From Diploscapter coronatus (Eukaryota > Nematoda > Chromadorea > Rhabditida > Rhabditidae), in contig OZ038422.1 in the NCBI GenBank assembly GCA_964036155.1, positions 81,863,201 through 81,927,200 of the forward strand: a DNA stretch of 64,000 bases, given 5' to 3'. Below, piece after piece: positions 25,702 to 36,091 of this stretch. Within the stretch, counting starts at the first letter, position 1, and each line of letters starts with the position of its first letter. Both the position numbers and the translations under genes were made by a program. The notes under the pieces were generated by a model. That model saw only the letters and a list, made by a program, of their open reading frames with translations. It did no database searches and was not told the DNA's origin.

Positions 25702-26647
25702 ATGGATAAGATCGATTCCGAGCAGCCATTGCAGAGCTGCAGTAACAACAATAAGAGCGCTGTCACTAATGGGGATGGAATTAACGGCACAAACGCAAAA
25801 TGTATGGAGGTAATCTTCTGTTTTATTCAATTTGGTCTTATCGAAATTTGAAAAATAAGAACCAGCGAGTTAAAAATTACAGAACAAACGCATCCACAAT
25901 GAAGATCTGCTTGACCAGGTTAAACAGGATTTCGACAGTCTCAAGGACATTCAGAATTTCAACCGAATTGGATCGAGGGTAAGGATAAATTCTCGAGTGT
26001 GTCATTTCGCAATCACAAATTCTAGGTAGTGCCAATTTGTGCGACACAGGATCAACTGGTCTGTGAGATGTTGGTCAGTGCTGAGCATGTCAATTCGAAG
26101 GCAAGCTATTTTATCACCAAAATAAGGTAAAAGAATGAGCGTTTTTCATTCTAGGGCACCCTTCATGGAGGTCAAACAGCCACGCTAACCGACATCGTCA
26201 CAGCTCGTGCGATCGGTATGAGTGTCAGAGACAAGGGAATGGCATCTATCGAAATTTCTTGCAGGCTTTCAGAAAGATAGAGAAAGAGTTGTTCAATTTA
26301 AGGTTTTCAGCTACTTTCTACCGGTGAAACTAGACGACACGGTAATCATTACAGCGAACGTGCTCAAGGTCGGCAGAAACGTAGCATTCGCAGAGTGCGA
26401 ATTCCGGAGGAAGTCCGATGGAAAATTGGCTGCCAAGGTAAACATTTTTATGGGAAATCTAATTTCATAAAATCCTTTTTACGCATTAGTAATGATAATC
26501 TTGTATTCGTTTTTCTTTAAAATACTAATGCTTCAAATTTCGCAGAATTAAATTATGTCAAATTTTGAATTATAGGGCAAACACACCGTCGCAATTCTGC
26601 CAAACGCCCCTCCGGTTACGGCATCCGGACAAATCATTCAATATTAG
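25702..26647 (+). CDS. ACOT13-like hotdog acyl-CoA thioesterase
   Basis: Exons: 25702-25809, 25883-25978, 26026-26100, 26155-26264, 26311-26437, 26576-26647, giving 195 residues (human ACOT13 has 140; the extra is a Ser/Asn-rich N-terminus). ACOT13-type enzymes hydrolyse medium/long-chain acyl-CoA as hotdog tetramers. The catalytic region EHVNSKGTLHGGQTATLTD keeps the Asn and Asp, and ASIEISCSYFLPVKLDD aligns without gaps to the human strand that carries the catalytic Ser. Two introns lack GT donors: after exon 3 the donor is AAG|GCAAGC (a classic GC-AG intron), and after exon 4 the only phase-compatible junction is GCAG|GCTTTC. The exon 4 junction is inferred from protein alignment. Confidence 0.88.
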
Positions 26648-27405
26648 GAGTTTCTAATTTTCTCTTCGTGAAATGAGCTTTATACAATTGATGATCTTTA
26701 ATAATCTGTTGCATTTTATTCTTTATCATTAATGCGTGTTATAAGTCAATCTTTACCATTTTACACAGTGCAATATGACAGTGTCGTAATTGTTTGATCA
26801 TGATTTGCAATGTCAAATAAAGTTCTACTGAATCATCAAACGATCATTACAGTGGAAGTAAAAAAACTATGTGCAATAAGATCCATTTTTTTGCGTTTTC
26901 CGAAGGGAACGATATTTTCGACGGAGATAGAGCTAATGAAAGACGGTGAGAAAAAGACTAGAAAAAAGAAGGAGCTTCGTATCCAACTCTGTTTCAATCT
27001 ATTTCTGCTGATTCTTTGGAAAGCTCATTGTCACGTCGTTCTCCTTCTTTCACTCTTCAATCTTCTCCTTCCTAGTTTTCTGTCCTTCTTCAACACTCTT
27101 GTTCTCAACTTCCAATTTCAATCGACCAAACCAAATCTGATGAAATCAAAATCTTGCGTGAAAAAACCACCAGAAACAATACAGTTTTAAATAAATAATT
27201 TATTATCTTCTAAAAACTCCGTGCATTTGCAGCAAATCCTGAGATTAAGAATGAAGGATACTAGTAAATAAAATAAAAATTTGGTAAATCAGGAGAATAA
27301 TTTCACATAAAATGATATGAAATAACTTAAACGAAAGATTACGATCTTTCTTCTTTCATACCGTCTTCACTTATTTGACTAACTTAACAAATTACTTATC
27401 ATAAA
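26648..27405. other. Convergent 3' region, no gene seen
   Basis: The thioesterase and the receptor gene converge here. The plus-strand frame at 26810-27190 has no domain and is probably chance. Confidence 0.45.
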
Positions 27406-29255
27406 CTATCGTGCATCTAGAGCCTGATCCCATTGATTTTTCAGCTGTTCAAAATATGCGAGTCCTTCTTCATCCCCCTAAATAATTAATTTTTTTGGCC
27501 ATAAAACTGATAACTTACATTGTATTTTAGTCGAATCCTCTTCCCTTCAACAGTTCGAATTTCATTCGAAGATTGCCTATTGCTTTCAGCATTTCCGATC
27601 CTATGCCTTCTCGTGCAAACTGAACCCATTAATTATGCAGAGGATATACTTCGATAGTTACATACCGAAACGTTTCAGTAAACTTATGGCTCGTTTCCGC
27701 ATCGCAGTGGGCTCAGAAAAGATCAGGTAAAGAGGAATCAATGCATAACTGAGGAATACCCAAGTATCCAATGCAATACTAAAATCACGAAATCGATAAA
27801 TAAAAGCAGAAGTCAATGATCAAGATCATCGGTATTTAGATAATCTTAAACGGTTTACCGCAGTATCATGACATGAAGACACGTATCTTGAATAATGTGG
27901 TAAATATGACTTGCGTATAAAGCAAATCTTACAACATTCAATATAATGCAGATGGAATACACGCCATTTATGAGCCTCTGCTCACGAAGATGCATTCTTG
28001 CCTAAACAGATATTGAAAATGAATTTTGTTCTGATCTTACTTCCATAGAACATTTTTCCCCATGTCTTTTCCTGTATTTAGTATACTTTCGCCTATTCGC
28101 GACATAAATACACGGCATAAACTAAAGCAAATAGTCTTGTTTCTAATAATGTTTGAATGTAAATTTCATCACATACCACAGTAGGAAGACTGATAAGTAT
28201 GAGGAATAATACTATGACAAACTGATGCTTGAAAATAGCATATAAAACGATAACCATCACACATGATGCGTACTGTAATACAGTAAAATAACAAGGGATA
28301 TGACAAACCAAAAATAAATTGATGATTACCGGATAAGAGACTAGCATTATTATTGTAGAATGATTATGTTTGTTCGAATAAGTAGGGGAAATAACTGCCA
28401 ACAGACGTTCTAGTGAAATGATTGATATGTGCATATAAACTAAAATTGATCGTTTAGATTTTAGTGATAGAGGTTGGACCATAATTTTAGCCCAATTTAT
28501 CAGCCATATCGAACAAAACTGCATCGAATAGTTAATGTTTTACATTTTATCTTGGCCAATCCATAAAAGGATCTATGCCTATTTAATTTTTTTGGACAAA
28601 ATCTTGCATGATTTCAAACTATTTTATCGATCAAATAGAGAAAAAGTTCATTTGTTAAATTGCGCGGCGTTTACGCGAACGTGCAGACATTTGAATAAAT
28701 GCCGCACATTTAACAACCAGGCTTTCCTGTTTTATCAAGATAATATTATTTATGATTGCATGCAGAATTACCTATAATGGCGGTTAATGCATCGAAGGCG
28801 CACAGTTCTATAATGAATACATTCTTCAAAAACGTGTCAAATTGAAAAATATCTGACAGATAAAATATTACATTGGATAACGCGCTGAAGGATGTAATGG
28901 CAATCAAGCTATAGAGTATAATCTGAATGGCGTAGGTTAGAAGCATAAATGACATGAACAAACTCACTTTGATGCTGTAATTCAAAATCTGCGTCTTGAT
29001 TGAACAAATGAAGAACAGACAATTTGAAAATAAAGCGACGATGCAAAGAGAAAGACGAAATCCGAGTGAAATGTACCAAATCTCTTGATACGGACTTGAG
29101 TCATTAATTGTATAATACTTACTCATGACTACTAAAATATCAATCAATTGAATTCGACTGTTATTATCCAACTTACATGTACACGAATGATTCTGCGTTT
29201 CATTGTTGGCAGAGTATTCAGACATTTGGTCAACTGATGCATTATTAGAAGTCAT
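27406..29255 (-). CDS. Nematode-type 7TM chemoreceptor-like GPCR
   Basis: Seven exons: 29255-28772, 28439-28177, 28121-28041, 28001-27859, 27778-27666, 27619-27519, 27477-27406, giving 418 residues. Seven hydrophobic segments can be traced. The extracellular N-terminus (about 60 residues) has NxS/T sites and a CTC motif. TM3 is created by the exon 1-2 join (DALTAIIVYMHISIISLERL) with an LERL motif in place of the DRY motif. The basic third loop (NRRKYTKYRKRHGEK) is exon 3. TM7 is in exon 5 (VFLSYALIPLYLIFSEP) and a hydrophilic tail follows. The overall layout resembles nematode serpentine (sra/srab-like) receptors, expressed typically in sensory neurons, but I cannot assign the family. Intron 1 (336 bp) is the only long one. 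All phases agree, so it is probably functional. Confidence 0.82.
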
Positions 29256-29999
29256 CGCATAAATATCTGCAATAGAATGTCGGAAATGACAGAAAATATC
29301 ACATCCTAATGCTCATTCAGACGTGCTGAACTGAAAGCAATATTTATTTCTGAAATTATAGAAAGAGTGATGATGCAGACAGAATTATTAGAAACGAATA
29401 CCAATTAATTTCACGAAGAAAAATAATTGGGAAGTAATCAATAGCACAAGACATAGCAGATGTTTCGACAATCATTGTAGATATGAAAAAGCATCAAGAT
29501 TTAGCTGAACGTGCTAATTACAGGGGAGTATTCGAGTTGACGCAGAATTTCATGTCTAAGTGTCAAAGATAATTTGTTTCTTTCAACTTTTATTCTTCAA
29601 AGTGGCAATTTGTAAAGATTCAAAGATACATGTTTCAAGTTTGTTTTCTGAAATTTATAGCTAGATTCTGACGAGGATGGCCTGTTTGGCAGTCAGATCG
29701 ATCTTCTCTCGAGATTTGTATTTGTCGAGTCCGGTTGTCACTACTGCTACTTAAAATTAAAATATTTGAAAGACGAAAATTATGAACTTTCAGAAATTTT
29801 TTGACAAAAAAATTTAATTAATGAAATTTCAATTACAATTATGACTCACCATATTAAGAGCATACTTGTTTCAAACTGTATCCCTCTGTTTTGAAAGAGA
29901 ATTTAGTCCGAAAAATATCTGTTCAGTCTGTTTATAATGATACAAGTTTGCTCTCCTTATGATGTGGATGGATTTGTATTTTTTTTCGACGTTTAAGAC

Positions 30000-30140
30000 G
30001 GCCCCCTGTATTATACACCGTTGGAACACCGACACCGTCTGTATTAGACACCGGGCTTTAGGGTGAGAGTGTAGACAAAGGGGAGAAATAAGAAAAAGGG
30101 ACGGTGTCGGTGTTCCGACGGTGTATAATACAGTGGGCCC
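30000..30140. repeat. Inverted repeat with ~40-bp arms
   Basis: Arms 30000-30039 and 30100-30140 are near-perfect reverse complements; the cores ACACCGACACCGTC and GACGGTGTCGGTGT match exactly. They are separated by 60 bp. The start of the spacer repeats part of the arm (CTGTATTAGACACCG beside CTGTATTATACACCG). Arms are clearly more GC-rich than the surroundings. Confidence 0.85.
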
Positions 30141-32134
30141 TATGCGAATTTACAGATTAAATCGATTTCAGCACATAATCTATATTTTTGGTCATAAACC
30201 ACTTCATCCTGATATCGATACAGAAAATGCGTACAAATGAATTTTGAGATAATTGTTCAGTAGCTCTTTTAGGAATCATGTCTCAATTTGTCGTCCATGT
30301 TTGTATGCATTTTGCTCGTCGATTTCCCGTTTTCAATTGCATTTCTGTGTCTGACCTCCTCAGTCGACTGAACTCTCCCTTCGAGTTCGATTGACAAAAC
30401 GGATGCATCGACACTTGAAGTGAAAAGTGAGCAGCCTGAGAGAATATGGGTGGAAGGGCAGGGAAGGGGAGAAAAACCAATGGCACGACAAAGGTAAACA
30501 ATTTAGGGTTAGGTTAGCTGGGCTGGAGAGAGCGAATTAATCGAAACTGTGAAAACCGCACTGGGCAGGCCAATATTTGAGAAGAAAGCATGAAGTTGAA
30601 CGGTGATTTGTTAAAAAGTGACAGGTGGCAAAAATCACTCATCGATTTGATTGAATTTTCAAGAAGAAAGTCTTATAGAAGTTCAGAAGAGCAAGTATTT
30701 GATAGAATTGAGTGGGTTATTTTTTGCATAGTCGATTCAAATCGATGTTGTTTATGCGTTTTGCTTTCTAATTAACCGAAGCAAATGCATTATTTTCATT
30801 TGAACTCAAACCATTTATGCAGATGAAGATCAGCTTTTCCATCGATGAATTCTGTTTGAATTTTACTCCACAAAACAGTAAACACCGTGCCCACGTATGA
30901 CGTACTACGAGTAACTGATCTCTCCAGCCTGTGGCGTTGAAGTGACTGACCTCTTTGCTCTTTTCTGCCTACAAAAGGCAACTAGGCAATGAGTACTTGT
31001 CGAGTTGTGAGCAGGCTGAGTGAATGAATGAAAGGACTGTCGTTCAAGGGAAGAGTCAATAAAACAAATGAATGTCTAGGTAGAAGAATAGCTGAAAAGG
31101 ATTCACTAACATGGTGACGTTTAGAGAAGTAATATGACTCATTAAATTTTCATAGGAGAATCGAAAGTTTTTTCGCTGATTTTATTATACAAGTGTTAGT
31201 AACACTCTTTTTATCTAATAGAAGAACTAGAAAATTTATTCATATATTTTAGGAGATAATGCTATTCACAGAATCCATTATGTTTCATTAGAACCAGAAA
31301 CTTCTTGATCGGATATATTTTTCGATGTCCGATGGGATATTATTTTATGCATATCGAATTTCAACATTTGCATAATGAAAACAAACAACATATCTGCATA
31401 AGAGTGAAAAGTGTCTGGAAATTCGTACGCTCTGTAAGCTGAACAATGATCGATAATCCCGAGTTTTTCTTAAACTAAAAATACAATTCCAAGGCTTTAC
31501 TTTTAGACAGAACCTAAGTTCACATGGTTCTGTTTGCTCTAACAATAACTCGGATTGAAGTCTTGAAAAAAAAGCCGGAAATTCCGAATAGATTTTTACT
31601 CAAATAATTTTCGACGAACTGATTATTTTGATGGCACAATAACAATGGGATTGGATTATGGCACTGTACAATTCATTGTTTTCGTTAGTTTTCCAGAATT
31701 CAATAATCTTCCAGTTTTAGCACTATTGCCATGCATTGTGTGATAACGCGACAGTTTGTTAATCAAGAAGACGGGAAGATAGAATTTTTGTGAATGGCTA
31801 AAATTTAGTCGCATGATAAAAAGGTAAATACACGTGCATTTATTTATAGGAGATCTGTGTGTATTTTTGATAAGACATCCGATAAAATGTAAACGGATAA
31901 ATAAAAATACAATGTTTGTTTAGATACCCCCTCTTGCAGTTCTATTCTCGACAGATTCTCTACCTGCAAACCTTTTCAAATCTCTTCTGCGTCTCTGCTA
32001 TTTCAAATGATAAGAAACTCATTTTTACAGTGAAAATAGAAAAATAATCTTCTGCGTATCCAGGGATGCTATTCGATTAGAGAGCACCGTATTTGAGAGA
32101 GGTTCAGAGAGTCAGATCTGCTCGGAGGAGGAAG

Positions 32135-32142
32135 TATAAAAG
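32135..32142 (+). promoter_or_regulatory. TATA box of the secreted repeat-protein gene
   Basis: TATAAAAG lies about 110 bases upstream of the ATG at 32245. The intervening sequence reads as a short, GC-richer 5' UTR. It is the clearest TATA box in the window, fitting a highly or stage-specifically expressed secreted protein. Confidence 0.6.
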
Positions 32143-32244
32143 CAGAAGTGGGCGTGGTCTGAGTCTGGAGAGACTGCTGACTGCCACTTGCTGCTGCTCC
32201 ACTTCCATTTTCCATTCTACTCCGACACATTTATCTATAGAAAC

Positions 32245-35200
32245 ATGCTACAGGCACTGTAAGTTTCGTACCTTTCATCCTTACTATGCTAATTCTGTGG
32301 AGTTATCACATTTTGCAAGTCTCATGTACTGAATTGATAGAATTCAGCGCTTTGTTTTTTTCGAATATTGATTTTATTTATTTTAGAAGATTCAGTTTAT
32401 GAAATTTTTGATGAAGATCAAGCTTCTCGTATTATTTTTCAATATGCTTCCTAATTAATCTCAAAATTCAATGATCGAAAATTATGTTGAGTGCGTGTGT
32501 TACAAGAAAATGTTATGAGATGATCAATTTTGTGCATCGTAAGCGCTTAAACTTGTAGGGATTAGGCGTGGCTTTTCCCTGTCAAATGGCAATAATGCTG
32601 CAGCTTGAGCCTGTAACCTTCCACTTTTTACGAGTTAAACTCATTGAATTGTTGAATTGCGCACTGCCAAGTAGCTCCTCTGGCCGAAAGCAAATAATCT
32701 GGGAATTGGCTGTTTGTCAGAGGAAAGGCAGAGAAAGAGTTGCTCCTCAATGGCAGTTATTATCCGGAACGAAGATTTTTGAACGAGCAAAGCAAGGCAC
32801 AAAGCTAAAAATATAAATGACTTGAATTGCGTGAATCATCAACATTAGGGATTAGATCAAACTTCTACGCCGATTCCAATTAAAAAAAAGTTTTGAAGAT
32901 CAATCTTTGATGCTGATTCTAAAAAAAATATTTGAAGTCAACTCGGAATCTGACTCGATTTTTCTTAAAATTTGAAACTTACAGTATTCCTGATCAAAGA
33001 AGTCTCAAGCATTATCTTTGTCGATATTAGTAAAGCAAAACCAAATCCCAAATTTGAAATACCTTCAAACAATTTCATTTTCCGAAAAAAAGATATTGAC
33101 TCCGATATTTTCAGGAGTTTGGCCCTTCTCATTCCACTTTCCCTTTGTCAATCAGGATGCAACACATGTGGAAGCTCATACGGTAGGTTACTTTTAGCGT
33201 TAAATATAATAAAATGTCGAAGTTGACTAGAATTAACTGCACAACGTGTTCTTCTCTCCTAACAACTTCTCTGACAACATTCCTTATTCTGAATCTTTTG
33301 AGAATTTGAGACCGTACAACCAGTCAGTCAGGCTTTACACACACAGGACCGATTTACTACCGTCCTTCTTTCAATCTCTCCATTGCGCAGAGCGAAAACA
33401 TTTCAAATGGCGTCACGCGCTTATTTTCGCCGTATTGATTCATGAAGTTCTGTCTATATTACGCAATGCGATACAAAGACGGACAAAGAATAGTCTAGAA
33501 CATAGTATATTTTGGAGCAAAATCGAGAAGTTATTGCAAAATCGACATTGATAGGCAATCTGGAAATCTTTATGGCATCATCCACTTTCCCCTACTCTTT
33601 TCGCATATCTCATTCAATGGTAGGCAAAAAAATGACTATTTCACAAATGTGACAGAATACGAGCGAAAACGTCAGAAAGATAACTTTTTATCTGTAGGAA
33701 AGCAAAAATAAAGTGAGAATTTCATGTACTTCGGCTTGATGCGTTGAATTTTCATGAGATCAAATCTTCCCTCATCAGATTTGTAGCCAAACATCTGAGA
33801 ATCTTCTAGGAAACAACATGACTTGTGCATGAGCATTAAGTAATTCATTCTAACCAACACAAATTTTTCAGATACCGAGAAGCAAATTGCGAAAGACGCA
33901 CCTTTTCCCCCGCTGACTAACAGCCATTCAATCAGCCCGTCAAAGTTTCATCCAGCTTCTAATCCAATGTCAGACAATGCAAGTGCTCGTCCAATTCGAT
34001 CGGTGAGGAAGCACGAGGCGAAAATGAACCCGTCTTCATCGAGCTACCTGTATCCCGGTTCGCCTCCAGCCATATCGCTGTCTTCTCCAAACACAGTCAC
34101 CATCGCTTCACCTCCAATTTTTAGGAAAGCGAAAACTTCTTCGACTAATAACAACTCTCGAGAAAGCGAATGGTCCTTGTCTCGTATTCTGAAATTTTTC
34201 TCGCGAGCAATTCCAGACTCGAGTGAATCTTCTTCGACTCAAATTGAAACAACAACCCAAATTCCTGAGCCAGAAGTCGCGGAAACTCTTGAAACTACAC
34301 AGTCATCAGAGCCCCAAGTAGAACCACGGGGGGATGAGACAGAATCAGGGGAAGTCGAAACACCATATGCTCCACTGAACAACGCTCAAATATCCGAGAT
34401 CATCATTCGACAACCAGAAGGCCAGCCAGAAAACGACATGTTCAAACTTCTAGCACACTCCCCCAAAGCTATGGCGAAGACGACACAAAGTCTGCTGAAG
34501 GCACTCTATGATGTCGCACCGGAGTTCGTCAATTCGCAAGATTTCGTCATCAAGTTCGAACGAGCCGGCGAGGATAACGATAAAGTGAAGAAAATATAGG
34601 GAAATTTTTCGATTCAATCAGTAATAATTAGCTCTCGAGTAGAATTTATCTGTTTTTCGTTATCATAGAAGATTATTGTGATGACCATATCTGCATGTGA
34701 TGTATTTTCATAGAAGAGTACAAATTAGCTAGATAATTATTCTTCTGCTTATGAATACTGCTCCTATGTCTTTCACTATTTCAATGCACTTGTCTTTCAT
34801 CATTTACTGCACTAAATAGTACTGGTATTATTGAAAGCCTTTCGCTATGTCATTTCAATGTGATTCTGGCAACGACTTGAGGAAGTGCAAGAGTTGACTT
34901 CATGGTCGAAGACTTGACATTTCTTCAAGCATTGGTTGATGCTAAATGTTTGATAATGCTTATCTTGCTTCTCTGTAGATGTTAGTGCTTCGTAAATAAC
35001 AACTTATGAGGAGGTTTTCAACAATGGCACGAATAATTTACGAAGCACAAATCTTCTTCTTCTTGCTTTCAATAACTCGTAAATAAATTTGTATGATTAA
35101 ATTCAAAAATGTCAATTATCAAAATTCTATCTGTGCGGACATTTAGGCGGAGCTGCACAGCAGCAGCAGCCGGCAGGCGGACAGAGTGGTTCTTCGGGAA

Positions 35201-35712
35201 GTTCGAGCAACCAGCCTGGATATCTGCCTGATTACCAAGGCGATAAATACACCGATCCACAGAGGATTAAGGACACCCAGCAGCTTAACAAGCAGTTCTT
35301 CGACACGATCGGTGGCGCTCCGCCTGCTCCACCTCAGACTCCTGCTCAGCAAGGAATGGGATCTTCGTCGTCTGGATCGGGAGCAGGATATGGATCAAGC
35401 ATGGGACAACAATACGGCTCCTCGGGATCTTCGGGATACCAATCTCAACAACAATACGGCTCTTCCATGAGCTACCAACAACAGCCACAGCAGTATGGTA
35501 GCACGATGGGTCAGCAGCAGCAGCAATACCAGCAACCACAAATGGGAGGATACCAGCAACAACCTATGATGGGAGCTCAGATGAACCAGGGCTACGGAGC
35601 TCAGCCGATGTACAATCCTCAGCCACAACAGCAGACGGGAATGAGTCAGGGTATGAACCAGTGCACTCCGTGCATGAGTGGCAGAAGAAGGAGAGGCGTT
35701 GGTCTCTTCTGA
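32245..35712 (+). CDS. Secreted Gln/Gly/Ser-rich repeat protein (short form)
   Basis: Exons: 32245-32258, 33115-33182, 35147-35712, giving 215 residues. A classic signal peptide (MLQALSLALLIPLSLC) is followed by a CxxC motif (GCNTCGSSYG). The third exon begins with a Gln/Gly/Ser-rich stretch, then a charged segment (DKYTDPQRIKDTQQ). A long low-complexity region of QQYGSS, SGSS, QQQ and YNPQPQQQ motifs follows, then a second CxxC (NQCTPCMSG) and the end GRRRRGVGLF. The basic run resembles a proprotein cleavage site. I do not recognise the protein. Composition suggests an extracellular structural or adhesive protein such as cuticle, eggshell or secreted glue. A polyadenylation signal is at 35943-35948. 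Confidence in the final exon is high; joining it to the signal-peptide exons rests on matching phase and shared CxxC/GSSY motifs. Confidence 0.72.
33872..34599 (+). CDS. Orphan Ser/Glu-rich exon inside the secreted-protein locus
   Basis: A strong acceptor (AATTTTTCAG, ending at 33871) opens a 241-codon frame ending at TAA 34599. The frame reads through the internal ATG at 33967. The exon starts in the same phase as the exons at 35147 and 36092, so it could be spliced to 33182. It could also be the last exon of a separate nested gene, or start at 33967. The protein is hydrophilic: basic N-terminus (RPIRSVRKHEAK), Ser/Pro-rich middle, acidic Glu/Thr-rich stretch, then a predicted helical end (KAMAKTTQSLLKALYDVAPE) with a Lys-rich tail. 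It has no CxxC or repeats, unlike its neighbours. I do not recognise it. Confidence 0.6.
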
Positions 35713-35942
35713 GTTTCCTTTGTTCGAACGACAAAATAAGCTGATTTCCAAGAAAAAGCATATTTTGTCACTTTCGTTATGCTCAATTATTTTCTAGCGT
35801 AGTGATGAGTATGATCACCAGCTTTCACCTTGGCTTATGCGTACCTGAATTCTTTCGATTGTCCTGCCTGAACCATAACAAGATACGAATCTGCTGCCCT
35901 GTATTTCCTCATTTTATTTTGTAATGCGAAATTTACACGACC

Positions 35943-35948
35943 AATAAA
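35943..35948 (+). terminator. Polyadenylation signal AATAAA
   Basis: AATAAA lies about 230 bases past the stop of the short secreted form, so that transcript can end before the downstream exon group. Confidence 0.5.
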
Positions 35949-36091
35949 CCTTTCTGTTCAGTCTTTTACTTTGATTAATCCACATATTTGTCATGAATAA
36001 ATAATTTATGCATGAGTATCGTAAAAATTAGAACTAATCTAAAGTTTAGCTAAATTTAGTTATTCTGCAAGAAAATTTCCTTAGTTTCTAG

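Larger units (their letters stand above)
29256..32244. other. 3-kb gap with no confident gene; one possible exon
   Basis: The only coding-like piece is on the minus strand at about 29661-29746. It ends in a stop after a Lys/Leu-rich peptide (TGLDKYKSREKIDLTAKQAI), but I could not find an upstream exon that joins in phase. A perfect-looking hairpin lies at 30000-30140. The rest is AT-rich without exon signals until the TATA box at 32135. Confidence 0.45.

Noticed and set aside
26810..27190. 126-codon plus-strand frame after the thioesterase
   Set aside because: Leu/Ser-rich with no motif; lies in a convergent 3' region.
28440..28524. Receptor exon 2 starting at the ATG at 28524
   Set aside because: That acceptor is out of phase; the TTTTAG ending at 28440 joins in phase and rebuilds TM3.
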